Assembly: GCF_000091545.1 (NCBI RefSeq)
Contig: NC_006461.1
Coordinates: 1,364,469 to 1,428,468 of the forward strand
DNA: 64,000 nt
Direction of reading: 5' to 3'
Source: Thermus thermophilus HB8
GTDB lineage: Bacteria; Deinococcota; Deinococci; Deinococcales; Thermaceae
In this document: piece by piece, positions 33,301 to 40,875 of the stretch
Layout of the letters: each line of letters opens with the position of its first letter
How positions within the stretch are numbered: position 1 is the stretch's first letter
Notes under the pieces: generated by a model
Told to the model about the DNA's origin: nothing
The model's input: the letters and a program-made list of their open reading frames with translations, nothing else
The model's database searches: none
Translations under genes and position numbers: made by a program

Positions 33301-34794
33301 GCCAAGGCGGGGGCGGACGTCATCACCCTCTCCGGGTTTGAGGGGGGGACGGGGGCGGCCAGGCTCCACGCCCTGAAGTACGCGGGGCTTCCCGTGGAGC
33401 TCGGCGTGCGCCGGGTCCACCGCGCCCTGGTGCGGGCGGGGCTTAGGGACAAGGTGGAGATCTGGGCGGACGGGGGCCTCAAGACCGCCTACGACGTGCT
33501 GCGCATGGTCCTCCTGGGGGCCGACCGGGTGGGCATGGCCACCATGGCCATGGTGGCCATCGGCTGCACCATCTGCCGCGGTTGCCAGCTGGACACCTGC
33601 CACGTGGGCATCACCACCCAGATTGAGACGGTGGAGGAGGCCATGGCCCACGGCCTCAAGCGCTTCGTCCCCCAGGACCTGGACCGGGCGGTGGAACAGC
33701 TCACCCGCTTCTTCGGGGCCATGGGGGAGGCCTTGAGGGAACTCGTGGCCGCCCTGGGGGCCCGCTCCTTGCAGGAGCTTCGCGGCCGCTCGGACCTCCT
33801 CTACCAGAGGGACCACCTGGAGGAGCTGGACCTCAGCTACTTCTTCGCCCCCGTGGAAGAGCCCGAGTGGCTTAAGGACACCTCCGCCCACGTCCTCAGG
33901 AAGCCCCTAAACCAGCTCACCCGCACCATCACCGAGGTGGTCATGGCCGCCTACGCCGAGGGCAGCAAGCGCCTCGTCTTCCAGGAAGGCCCCGTGGACT
34001 CCACCGACCGGGCGCTTGGGGCCCACCTCGCCGGGGAGATCGCGAGGCGGCGCCTCTACGGCAAAGGGTTTGACGCGGAGGTGGAGCTCCGCTTTGACGC
34101 GGGGAGCGTCGCCGGCAATGGCCTTGCCGCCTTCAACGTGGAGGGGATGAAGGTGGTGGTGGAAGGCGGGGCCCAGGACGGGGTGGCCAAGAGCGCCTTC
34201 GGCGGCACCGTGGCCGTCCTCAAGGGGAAGAACCCCTTCGGCGCCTACGTGGACGGCTCGGTGGGCAAGAGCTTCGCCTACGGGGCCATCGGGGGGCTTC
34301 TCATCGTGGAGGGGGTGGCGGACAGCCGCTTCTGCATCCGCCTCTCCGGGGCCGACGTGATCCTGGGCGGGGAGCCCGAGCGCCCCTTGCGGGACGACCT
34401 CGGCAACCTCGCCGCCCGGGCCCAGGCCAAGGGCTTCGCCTTTGAGTACATGACGCGGGGACGGGCCCTGGTCCTCGGGGACCCCGGGCCCTGGATCTGC
34501 TCGGGCATGACCGGGGGGAGGGTCTACCTGCGCCACTGGCCGGAGATGGGCCTCACGGAGGAGGCCATGAAGCGCCGGCTGGCCAAGGGGGCCAAGGTGG
34601 CGGTGAAGCCCCTGGACGCCAGGGGCGTGGAGGACGTGCGGGAGCTCCTTTCCGCCTACATCCGGGTGCTCCGGGAGGCCAAGCGGGAGGAGAAGGCGAA
34701 GCGGCTGGAAAAGCTCCTGGAGAACCCGGCGGAGCACTTCCGCATGGTGGAACCCGTGAGCCAGCAGGTGGACCAGGGGGTGAGCACGGAGTAA
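30316..34794 (+). CDS. gltB: Glutamate synthase, large subunit
   Basis: 1492 residues. N-terminal class II amidotransferase with nucleophile C17 in GRDACGIIAM, so a 16-residue propeptide is expected to be removed. The FMN barrel has the segment GAHSLPFVISAMSFGSQGEA, then GEGGEIPDMLGKY. The [3Fe-4S] site is CTICRGCQLDTCHVGI. The C-terminal glutamine-rich beta-helix has VAGNGLAAFNVEG and GGQD-like repeats. It makes glutamate from glutamine and 2-oxoglutarate. No gltD is adjacent, so the small subunit or another electron donor is elsewhere. Strong own promoter. Confidence 0.98.
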   Translation: MSWKDAYPDIPLGRDACGIIAMAEKSGKPSHRVVRRTLESLYRMAHRAGAIRGEGDGTGIQTDIPRELWALFLEQAGLDPGLAHNPRFFVGHFFVPKKEAGRLQEFEDLLRREGQRLGVRPVLFRRGEVVSEVLGPVGRRTEPLFLQVAGLSPDGDAPLWELGLRLEASFPVHVVSLSTHSVVYKVRGAAELLKRYYPELSRPEFKSRIALGHNRYSTNTLSTFEQVQPFGLIGHNGEINTIERLRREMDFLGIPRTGGSDSQDLNRMLEGLIYRYGLTLPEAMDLVFPPVLGEIKALPEDLQDLYMALRQRFGPLAQGPAAIVSRHGDEAVFATDAMGLRPLWQFETPYELVFSSERGVFSAEEFVSEPKPLAPGEKVYLRLTPEGAKVLPFDRHQRQVLERVAARTPVEGYRVHLTGPLRQAPPPLAGGSGVEVEEKPAPPPLGLERAFGWDRWDQAYLEALAKTGNEPIGSLGYDGPLAALNPEKPNLSEFFKETVAVVTNPAIDREREVEHFSTRTLLGRRPLPDGRGGGRVEELLLPIVLEEDQALAEAFGTLTLSEVRARFRTKTLVPQFTVEEGLLAGLKRLEEEAVKAVEEGAEVLILSDREAFQGGVWIDVGLAVAAVNRALMKRDAEGVALRRRTSLLVHSGGVRNLHDVAFLLGLGAEAVAPWLMEEKARALEGRKGLAGVLEALKKGLEKVISTMGIHELRGYGRIFSAIGLKPELAEYFGTRNFLGSEKAGYGFLELERTLLEREGFLRAEKVMPAKDFRFNPRIYKAAQEVASGKAPYAHFQEKVRALERENPVAARQLLEVRFPERSDVAPEEVDLSVGAHSLPFVISAMSFGSQGEASFRAYAEAAKRLNMLCINGEGGEIPDMLGKYTPWRGQQVASGRFGVHAYMLNSASVIEIKIGQGAKPGEGGHLPGKKVSPKVAAARNAVPGVDLISPSNNHDLYSIEDLAQLIEELKTVNPKALVSVKVPVIPGIGTIAVGIAKAGADVITLSGFEGGTGAARLHALKYAGLPVELGVRRVHRALVRAGLRDKVEIWADGGLKTAYDVLRMVLLGADRVGMATMAMVAIGCTICRGCQLDTCHVGITTQIETVEEAMAHGLKRFVPQDLDRAVEQLTRFFGAMGEALRELVAALGARSLQELRGRSDLLYQRDHLEELDLSYFFAPVEEPEWLKDTSAHVLRKPLNQLTRTITEVVMAAYAEGSKRLVFQEGPVDSTDRALGAHLAGEIARRRLYGKGFDAEVELRFDAGSVAGNGLAAFNVEGMKVVVEGGAQDGVAKSAFGGTVAVLKGKNPFGAYVDGSVGKSFAYGAIGGLLIVEGVADSRFCIRLSGADVILGGEPERPLRDDLGNLAARAQAKGFAFEYMTRGRALVLGDPGPWICSGMTGGRVYLRHWPEMGLTEEAMKRRLAKGAKVAVKPLDARGVEDVRELLSAYIRVLREAKREEKAKRLEKLLENPAEHFRMVEPVSQQVDQGVSTE

Positions 34795-34799
34795 TACCA

Positions 34800-34852
34800 C
34801 CCCATGCTGGCTTGCGCCAGCATGGGGGCCCCGGCAAAGGGTTCTCAAGGGG
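34800..34852. repeat. Interspersed hairpin repeat, CCCCATGCTGGC class (copy 3)
   Basis: Arms CCCCATGCTGGC (34800-34811) and GCCAGCATGGGG (34816-34827) around TTGC, then GCCCCGGCAAAGGGTTCT and CAAGGGG to 34852. It lies six bases after the gltB stop and is nearly identical to the copy at 16485 for over 50 bases. Confidence 0.85.
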
Positions 34853-34895
34853 CTCCCTTGGGCTAGCTCACAGCAGGGTGGGGCTTTTGGGGTCC

Positions 34896-34979
34896 TCACA
34901 CGAGCTTTTCCTCTACCGCCCAGCGGACCAGCTCGGCCCGGCTCATCAGGCCGGGCTTTTCCATCGCCTCCTTGAGGGG
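34896..34979 (-). pseudogene. Remnant of a LuxR/NarL-type HTH C-terminus
   Basis: The last 27 codons of a minus-strand frame (EAMEKPGLMSRAELVRWA, then VEEKLV and a stop) read like the end of a LuxR-type DNA-binding domain, where K-L-G-x-x-S-R-A-E-L-V-R-W-A is usual. Upstream the similarity stops and the strand is occupied by the protoglobin promoter and gene. It is most likely the surviving 3' end of a lost regulator gene. The match is short, so this is tentative. Confidence 0.45.
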
Positions 34980-35010
34980 GCCCGCGTCCCCTGCCTGGAC
35001 GGGAAGGGCC

Positions 35011-35032
35011 CGGGACAGGTACATTTGTCCCG
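35011..35032 (+). promoter_or_regulatory. Protoglobin -10 flanked by a perfect palindrome (candidate operator)
   Basis: -10 TACATT (35020-35025) is seven bases before the GTG start. It lies within the spacer of the inverted repeat CGGGACA (35011-35017) and TGTCCCG (35026-35032). TGGACG at 34996-35001 is at -35 distance (18 bases) but is a weak match. Confidence 0.6.
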
Positions 35033-35583
35033 TGGACCCCGGGGAGCTTCTGGACCTCCTCAAGCGCCGTACGGGCTTCACCGAGGCCCACGCCGCCCTC
35101 CTTAGGGAGCTCGGCGAGGTCATGGTCCCCATCGCCCACGAGGTGGCCCTGGCCTTTTACGACTACCTGGGGCGGGACCCGGAGCTCGGCGCCATCCTTC
35201 ACGCCGAGCCGGGGCGGGTGGAGAGGCTCTACCGGACCTTTGCCCGCTGGTACGGCGAGCTCTTCTCGGGGGTCTACGACCGGGCCTATGCCGAAAGGAG
35301 GCGGCGCATCGGCCTGGTGCACGCCCGGCTCGGCATCGGCCCCCGGGCCATGATCCCCGCCATGGGCATCGTGCAGGAGCTCTCCTTGGAGCACATGCGC
35401 ATGGCCCTCAGGGGACACGAGGTCTACAGCGCCGTGGAGGCCTTTGAGAAGCTCGTGGCCATGGAGGTGGCCCTGATTGAGGAGAGCTACCTCGAGGCCC
35501 TCTCCTTAGGCCTTTCCCTGGGGCACCGGGACCTCACCCAAGCCCTCAAGGAGGGGGCCTCGGCCCTCCTCTCCCGGGCCTAG
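35032..35583 (+). CDS. Protoglobin / globin-coupled-sensor-type single-domain globin
   Basis: 183 residues, all one globin domain of the sensor-globin family: the proximal heme ligand is H97 in RRIGLVHARLGIGP, preceded by the family segment LFSGVYDRAYAERR. No signalling domain follows, so it is a protoglobin-like stand-alone form that binds O2, CO or NO. The start is GTG 35032, since a -10 is placed exactly for a leaderless mRNA; the frame is open further upstream. The stop overlaps the dnaB stop. The operator-like palindrome suggests tight regulation, possibly by a redox or NO-responsive factor (inference). Confidence 0.88.
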   Translation: MDPGELLDLLKRRTGFTEAHAALLRELGEVMVPIAHEVALAFYDYLGRDPELGAILHAEPGRVERLYRTFARWYGELFSGVYDRAYAERRRRIGLVHARLGIGPRAMIPAMGIVQELSLEHMRMALRGHEVYSAVEAFEKLVAMEVALIEESYLEALSLGLSLGHRDLTQALKEGASALLSRA

Positions 35584-36914
35584 GGCTCCTTGGCCAGGTC
35601 GTTGAAGCGCACGTGCTGGGCGTGGAACTGGAGCTCCACGGTCCCCGTGGGGCCGTTGCGCTGCTTGCCCACGATGATCTCGGCGATCCCCGCCTTCTCC
35701 GAGTGGGGGTTGTAGTACTCGTCCCGGTAGATGAACATCACCAGGTCGGCGTCCTGTTCAATGGAGCCCGACTCCCTGAGGTCGGAGAGCATGGGGCGCT
35801 TGTTGGGCCGCGCCTCCACCGCCCGGGAGAGCTGGCTTAAGGCGATCACCGGCACGCCGAGCTCCCGGGCCAAGGCCTTGAGCCCCCTGGAGATGGCGGC
35901 GATCTCCTGCTGCCGGTTCTCCCCCTTCTGCCCCCCTCCGGGCCCCGACATGAGCTGGAGGTAGTCTATGATGATCAGGCCCACGTTGTGCTGGCTCCTG
36001 AGCCTCCGGGCCCGGGCGCGGAGTTCCATGAGGGTCAGGTCGGGGGTGTCGTCAATGAAGATGGGGGCCTCGGAAAGCCGGCCCGCCACGTCCACGAGGC
36101 GGGAGAAGTCCCGGTCGGAAAGCTGGCCGAGCCGGACCCGGTTCATGTCAATGCGGGCCTCGGAGCACATCATCCGGAGGACGAGCTGGGCCGCGGGCAT
36201 CTCCAGGGAGTAGATCCCCACCCCCACCCCCTCCTTGAGGGCGGCGTGCTGGGCGATGGTGAGGGCGAAGGCGGTCTTCCCCATGGCGGGGCGGGCGGCG
36301 ATGATGTTCAGGGAGCCGGGGGCGAGGGTGCCGATGAGCTGGTCCAGCTCCTTGAAGCCCGTGCGCACCCCGGCGGTCTCCCCCTTGTTCTGGAAGAGGG
36401 CCTCAATGTGCTCAAAGGTCTCGTGGACGAGCTCCCGCATGGAGCGGGCCTCCACCTCCGTCTGGGCCAGGGCCACCTCCAGGATCCGCTTCCCCGCCTG
36501 GTCCAGGATCTCGTCCAGGCTTCCCGCCTCCTCGTAGGCGAGGCGCATGGCCTCCCCGGCCGCCTGGATGAGCCTGCGCAGGGTCCACTTCTCCGCCACG
36601 ATGCGGGCGTAGTGCTCGGCGTAAGCGGCGGTGGGGGTGGCCTCGGAAAGCTGCATCAGGTAGCTGATCCCCCCCACCCCGTCCAGCTCCCCCCGGCGGG
36701 AAAGCTCCTCGGCGAGGGTCACCAGGTCCACGGGGCTGCCCTCGGCCCTCAGGCCCTGCATGGCGGCGTAGATCTTGCGGTGGGCCTCGGCGTAGAAGGC
36801 CTCGGGGGTGGGGAGCAGGCCCTCAATCTCGTCCAGGACTTGATAGTCCAGGAGGATCGCCCCCAGGACGCTCTGCTCCGCCTCGAGGCTGTGGGGGGGG
36901 ATACGGCCTTCCAT
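35580..36914 (-). CDS. dnaB: Replicative DNA helicase
   Basis: 444-residue hexameric helicase. N-terminal domain (PPHSLEAEQSVLGAILLD) that contacts primase, then the RecA-like domain with Walker A ARPAMGKTAF, Walker B VGLIIIDYLQLM, and the arginine-finger region SDLRESGSIEQDADLVMFIYRDEYY. GGGGAGG precedes the ATG. The 3' end overlaps the stop of the globin gene. Length is standard and no intein is present. Confidence 0.98.
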   Translation of the reverse strand: MEGRIPPHSLEAEQSVLGAILLDYQVLDEIEGLLPTPEAFYAEAHRKIYAAMQGLRAEGSPVDLVTLAEELSRRGELDGVGGISYLMQLSEATPTAAYAEHYARIVAEKWTLRRLIQAAGEAMRLAYEEAGSLDEILDQAGKRILEVALAQTEVEARSMRELVHETFEHIEALFQNKGETAGVRTGFKELDQLIGTLAPGSLNIIAARPAMGKTAFALTIAQHAALKEGVGVGIYSLEMPAAQLVLRMMCSEARIDMNRVRLGQLSDRDFSRLVDVAGRLSEAPIFIDDTPDLTLMELRARARRLRSQHNVGLIIIDYLQLMSGPGGGQKGENRQQEIAAISRGLKALARELGVPVIALSQLSRAVEARPNKRPMLSDLRESGSIEQDADLVMFIYRDEYYNPHSEKAGIAEIIVGKQRNGPTGTVELQFHAQHVRFNDLAKEP

Positions 36915-37009
36915 AAGCCTCCCCAGGTTAAGCCCGCCTCCCCTCCTTCCGCCAGAGGCCTTTCCTTGTGGGAAGGATTGGCTCTTTTCCGCTTCTCAGG
37001 GGAGGGGCC

Positions 37010-37015
37010 TAAGCT
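37010..37015 (+). promoter_or_regulatory. -10 of the lytic transglycosylase gene (leaderless)
   Basis: TAAGCT, seven bases before the GTG at 37023. The -35 is unclear. Confidence 0.4.
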
Positions 37016-37022
37016 CTAAGGC

Positions 37023-38630
37023 GTGCGCTGGCTCCTTCTCCTCCTCCTCCTTGCCGCCTGCCGGGCCCAGGGCCTGCCCGAGCCCTACGCCACCCTGGAA
37101 AGGGGCGGGAAGGAAGCCCTCCGCCAGGTGGCCCTCGAGGCCCAGGGGTACGCGGGCCTCCTCGCGGGCTGGCTCCTGGTGGGCGAGGAAGACCTTCCCC
37201 TCGCCGAACGGGCGGAGTACGCCTGGCGCTACGCCCTCTTCCTGGAAGAGGTGCGGGCCTTTGAGCCGGGCTGGGAGGCGGAGGCGGCCTGGCGGGTGGC
37301 GGCGCCCCTCCTGGAGGCGGCGGAAGACGCGAGGGCCTTCTCCGCCTGGGCGAGGCTTCTCCCCGAGGAGGAGGCCGTCCAGGCCCTTCTGCGCCTCGGC
37401 CAGGGGGAGAGGCTCTGGGAGGCCCTCTTCCGCGGCCGGGCGTACGAACCCCTCCTAAAGGCCCTCCCCGAGGGGGAAAGGCCCGACCTCCGCGCCCAGG
37501 CCCTCTACCGCCTGGGGCGCTACGAGGAGGCCCTTCCCCACTACCGGGCCTGGGCGGAAGCGGACCCGAGGGGCTACCTGGGCCTGGGCTACGCCCTCTG
37601 GCGGCTCGGGAGGCGGGAGGAGGCCCTTCAGGCCTTCGCCCGCTACGACCACCCGGAAAGCCGCCTGGCCCAAGGCCGCCTCCTGGAGGGGATGGGGCGG
37701 GTGGAGGAGGCCCTTGCCCGCTACCTGGCGAGCACCCCGGAGGGGCTTTGGCGGGCCACGGCCCTGCTTGAGCGCCTGGGGCGGAAGGAGGAGGCCCTAG
37801 GGGTCTACCTCCGCCTCGCCCAAGGGGAAAGCCCCTACGCCGACGACGCCGCCCTTCGCGCCTACCTCCTCGCCGGGGAGCTCGGGAATGGAGAGGCGCG
37901 GCAAGAGGCCTACGCCCGCCTCGAGGGGGGCCTGGGCCTCCTCGTGGGCAAGAGGCCAAGCCCGCCCCCCCAGGCCCTCGAGGCCCCCCCGGCCCCGCTT
38001 ACCCCCCTGGTGGAGGCCCTGGTCCGGGCGGGCAAGGCGGCCTGGGCCCGGGGGGAGGTGCGCTACGCCCTCTGGCGGCGCCCAAAGGACTGGCCCGCCC
38101 TCGTCCCTCTCCTCTACCGCCTGGGGGCCTATAGGGAGGGGATCCGGGCCGCCTGGCCCACGGCCCTCGCCTACCCGCGGGCCTACCGGGAGTGGGTGGA
38201 GGGCTACGCGGGGAAGGAGGGGCTGGACCCCGACCTCCTCTTCGCCCTCCTCCACGTGGAAAGCCGCTTTGACCCTAAGGCGGTGAGCCCCACGGGGGCC
38301 TTGGGCCTCGCCCAGTTCCTACGGAGCACCTGGGCGGACGTGGCGCGGATGCTGGGAGAACCCCCCGCCGACCCCTTTGACCCGGAAAGCGCCATCCGCT
38401 ACGCCGCCCGCTACCTCCGCTGGCTCATGGAGCGGTGCGCCGCCTTTTCCGGCGTGGAGCGGCTCGCCTGCGCCGTCACCGCCTACAACGGGGGCATCGG
38501 CTACACCCTAAGGGGCATCGCCCGGGAGGGGGGTCTCTACGCCTTCCTCCGCTTCCAAGAGCGGGACGAGCCCCGGGAGTACCTCGCCAAGGTGCTCTCC
38601 GCCTACGCCGCCTACAAGGCTATTCCTTAG
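37023..38630 (+). CDS. Soluble lytic transglycosylase-like lipoprotein
   Basis: 535 residues. The N-terminus MRWLLLLLLLAACRAQG has a lipobox (LAAC, Cys13), so it should be a lipoprotein. A long helical superhelix of TPR-like repeats (about 60-370) precedes a C-terminal SLT domain with the catalytic glutamate in LLHVESRFDPKAVSPTGALG, LAQF and AVTAYNGGIGYTL. The layout is that of E. coli Slt70. It cleaves peptidoglycan in the periplasm. GTG start from the -10 spacing and the signal sequence. The end overlaps the napA end by 11 bases. Confidence 0.93.
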   Translation: MRWLLLLLLLAACRAQGLPEPYATLERGGKEALRQVALEAQGYAGLLAGWLLVGEEDLPLAERAEYAWRYALFLEEVRAFEPGWEAEAAWRVAAPLLEAAEDARAFSAWARLLPEEEAVQALLRLGQGERLWEALFRGRAYEPLLKALPEGERPDLRAQALYRLGRYEEALPHYRAWAEADPRGYLGLGYALWRLGRREEALQAFARYDHPESRLAQGRLLEGMGRVEEALARYLASTPEGLWRATALLERLGRKEEALGVYLRLAQGESPYADDAALRAYLLAGELGNGEARQEAYARLEGGLGLLVGKRPSPPPQALEAPPAPLTPLVEALVRAGKAAWARGEVRYALWRRPKDWPALVPLLYRLGAYREGIRAAWPTALAYPRAYREWVEGYAGKEGLDPDLLFALLHVESRFDPKAVSPTGALGLAQFLRSTWADVARMLGEPPADPFDPESAIRYAARYLRWLMERCAAFSGVERLACAVTAYNGGIGYTLRGIAREGGLYAFLRFQERDEPREYLAKVLSAYAAYKAIP

Positions 38631-39783
38631 CGGCGCGCTCCCTCTCCGTCCAGGCGATGAGGGGCTTCAGGGCGAAGGGGGCGAAGAGGGTCGTGAAGAC
38701 CACCATGAAGAGGACGATGGCGTACTCCTCCTCGTTCACCGCCCCCGCCTTGAGGCCCAAGGCGGCCACGATGAGGCCCACCTCCCCCCGGGGGGCCATG
38801 CCCACCCCCACGGTGAGGGCGCTCCGCACCCCTTGGGTGAGGGCGCCGAGGAAGCCGCCCAGGACCTTGCCCAGGATGGCGATGACCGTAACCACCGTCC
38901 CCGCCACCAGCACCACGGGGCTCGCCAAGGCGGAAAGCTCCAGCCTCACCCCCACCATGGCGAAGAAAATGGGGGCGAGGAAGCTCTCTATGGCGAAGAT
39001 GGGCTCCTCCAGACGGTACTTTTCCCGCACCTCGGAGAGAAGCATTCCCCCGAGGAAGGCCCCCACGATGGGGGCGAGGCCGATGCTGGCCGCCAGGGCC
39101 GCCATCCCCACGCCCAAGGCGAGGGCGAAGCCCAAGGGGCTCCCCACGGGAAGCCGCTCCAGGGGGAGGCGGGCGATGAGGGTGGAGAGGAAGACGGCAA
39201 GCCCCACGAAGACCACGGAGAGGACGATAAGCCGGGTGATGGCCCCCACCTCCACCTGGCCCGTCTCCGCCACGCCGTTCACCACCGCAAGGACGATGAG
39301 GCCCAGGACATCGTCAATCACCGCCGCCCCCAGGATGATCCGGGAATAGGGGCGGGAAAGAACCCCGAGCTCCTGGAGGACCCTCGCGGTTATACCTACG
39401 CTAGTGGCCACCAAGGCGGTGCCGAGGAAGAGGGCGGGGAGGGTTTCAAACCCGATCTCTAGGCCGTAGAGGTACCCCCCTAGGAAGGGCAGGGCCACCC
39501 CCAAAACGGCCACCAAAAAGGCCTCCTTCCCCACCGCCAGGATGTCCTTAAGCCTGGTCTCCAAGCCCACCATGAAGAGGAGGAAGACGGCCCCGAGCTC
39601 CGCCAGAAACTCCAGGATCTCCCCCTCGTGCACCAGGCCGAGGAGGGCCGGCCCCACCAGCACCCCCGCCAGCACCTCCCCGATGACCACGGGCTGGTTC
39701 AGGCGCTTGAAGATAAAGGCCATCACCTGGGCCGCGAGAAGGAGATAGAAGATCTCCAACAGGTGTTCCGCGCCGTGCATCAA
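38620..39783 (-). CDS. napA: Na+/H+ antiporter (CPA2)
   Basis: Electrogenic sodium/proton antiporter with about 13 membrane helices. Sequence matches the T. thermophilus NapA of known structure as I remember it. The ion-binding aspartate pair is in LGAAVIDDVLGLIVL (about residue 156), and the broken-helix segment GEVLAGVLVGPALLG is at the N-terminus. The lysine in helix ten lies in ILGKVLGGFLG. The first ATG overlaps the CBS gene stop; the second ATG (39780) gives the known 386-residue form. Its place after the CBS protein suggests regulation by a nucleotide (inference). Confidence 0.97.
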   Translation of the reverse strand: MMHGAEHLLEIFYLLLAAQVMAFIFKRLNQPVVIGEVLAGVLVGPALLGLVHEGEILEFLAELGAVFLLFMVGLETRLKDILAVGKEAFLVAVLGVALPFLGGYLYGLEIGFETLPALFLGTALVATSVGITARVLQELGVLSRPYSRIILGAAVIDDVLGLIVLAVVNGVAETGQVEVGAITRLIVLSVVFVGLAVFLSTLIARLPLERLPVGSPLGFALALGVGMAALAASIGLAPIVGAFLGGMLLSEVREKYRLEEPIFAIESFLAPIFFAMVGVRLELSALASPVVLVAGTVVTVIAILGKVLGGFLGALTQGVRSALTVGVGMAPRGEVGLIVAALGLKAGAVNEEEYAIVLFMVVFTTLFAPFALKPLIAWTERERAAKE

Positions 39784-40232
39784 CCCCTCCCTAGGATGAG
39801 CTTCAAAAAGTCGCTCCGGGTGAGGATGCCCACCACCTTGCCCTCCTCGTCCACCACCGGGAGGTGGCGTAGGTCGGTCGTGAGGACCACCTTAAGGGCC
39901 TTGCCCAGGGGGTCCTCGGGATGGACCTTGGGGATCTCCGTGCGCATCACCGCCTTCACGGGGGTGCGCTGGTAGCGCCGGTAGATCTCCGCCAGGGCGT
40001 CCTCGTCCACCCACTCCCCGAAAAGCTGCAAGGCCTCCACGTCGGAGAAGGGGACGTTCTCCGGGTGGGGCAGAAGCTCCTCCACCTGGACCACGCCGAG
40101 CAGCCTCCCCTCCCCGTCCACCACGGGGAAGCCCCCGTAGCGGGTCTCCAGGATCCTGCGGGCGGCCTCCTCCAAAGTGGCCTCCGGCCCCAGGACCACG
40201 GGGTCTTGGGTCATCAGGTCCTTGACCTTCAT
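39780..40232 (-). CDS. CBS-domain pair protein
   Basis: 150 residues: two CBS motifs, VKDLMTQDPVVLGPEATLEE and VKAVMRTEIPKVHPED, each followed by a P-V-V-D-x-E-G-x-x-x-G-[VI]-[VL] strand. An insert of about 35 residues sits between them. Such pairs bind adenosine nucleotides and regulate partner proteins. The ATGA overlap with napA suggests that the transporter is the partner. Nine to ten bases separate it from the rhomboid gene upstream. Confidence 0.93.
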   Translation of the reverse strand: MKVKDLMTQDPVVLGPEATLEEAARRILETRYGGFPVVDGEGRLLGVVQVEELLPHPENVPFSDVEALQLFGEWVDEDALAEIYRRYQRTPVKAVMRTEIPKVHPEDPLGKALKVVLTTDLRHLPVVDEEGKVVGILTRSDFLKLILGRG

Positions 40233-40242
40233 GGGCCCCAGT

Positions 40243-40875
40243 CTACCAGCGCCACCTTCGGGGAAGGAACGCCCGCACCGCCGCCACGCCGAAGACGAAC
40301 CCGCCGAGGTGGGCCCAGAAGGCGATGCCCGGCACGCCCAAAAGCCCCTGCACCAGCTGGAGGAAGGCCCAGTACCCCAGGTAAAAGCCCGCGGGCAGGG
40401 CCAGGGTGAAGGGCAGGACGAACCAGACCAGGGTGATCACGTAGGCCCGGGGGAAGAGGACGTAATAGGCCCCAAGGACAGCGGAGACCGCCCCGCTCGC
40501 CCCGATCATGGGCACGGTGGAGGCGGGCATGAACAGGGCCTGGGCCAGGGCCGCCGCCACCCCGCCGAGGAGGTAGAAGAGGAGGAACCGCTCCCCTCCC
40601 ATCCGGTCCTCCACGTTGTCCCCGAACACCCACAGGAACCACATGTTGGAGAGGAGGTGGAAAAGCCCCCCGTGGAGGAACATGCTGGTGAGGATCCGGT
40701 AACCCTCGCCCAGGGGGTCTTGGAAGAAAAGGGCGGGGACGAAGCCCATCTTGGCCACCACCTGGGTGGGCCCAAGAAGGAGCTCCAGGAGAAAGGCGGC
40801 CACGTTCAGGACCACCAGGGACCGGACCACCAGGGCGGGGCGGCGCGCGGGGTTGATGTCGTGCAGGGGGATCAT
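40243..40875 (-). CDS. Rhomboid-family intramembrane serine protease
   Basis: 210 residues and about six membrane helices. The catalytic serine is in IGASGAVSAVLGAYY and the histidine in FWAHLGGFVFG; the L1 loop region LHGGLFHLLSNMWFLWVFGDNVED is present. All active-site residues are kept. It cleaves membrane proteins within the bilayer; no substrate is obvious, although neighbouring membrane proteins are candidates. The start overlaps the stop of the SDH-type protease (ATGA). Confidence 0.94.
   Translation of the reverse strand: MIPLHDINPARRPALVVRSLVVLNVAAFLLELLLGPTQVVAKMGFVPALFFQDPLGEGYRILTSMFLHGGLFHLLSNMWFLWVFGDNVEDRMGGERFLLFYLLGGVAAALAQALFMPASTVPMIGASGAVSAVLGAYYVLFPRAYVITLVWFVLPFTLALPAGFYLGYWAFLQLVQGLLGVPGIAFWAHLGGFVFGVAAVRAFLPRRWRW

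Noticed and set aside
34972..35031. Upstream extension of the protoglobin frame
   Set aside because: It would include the -10 and the palindrome; the family N-terminus fits the GTG at 35032.
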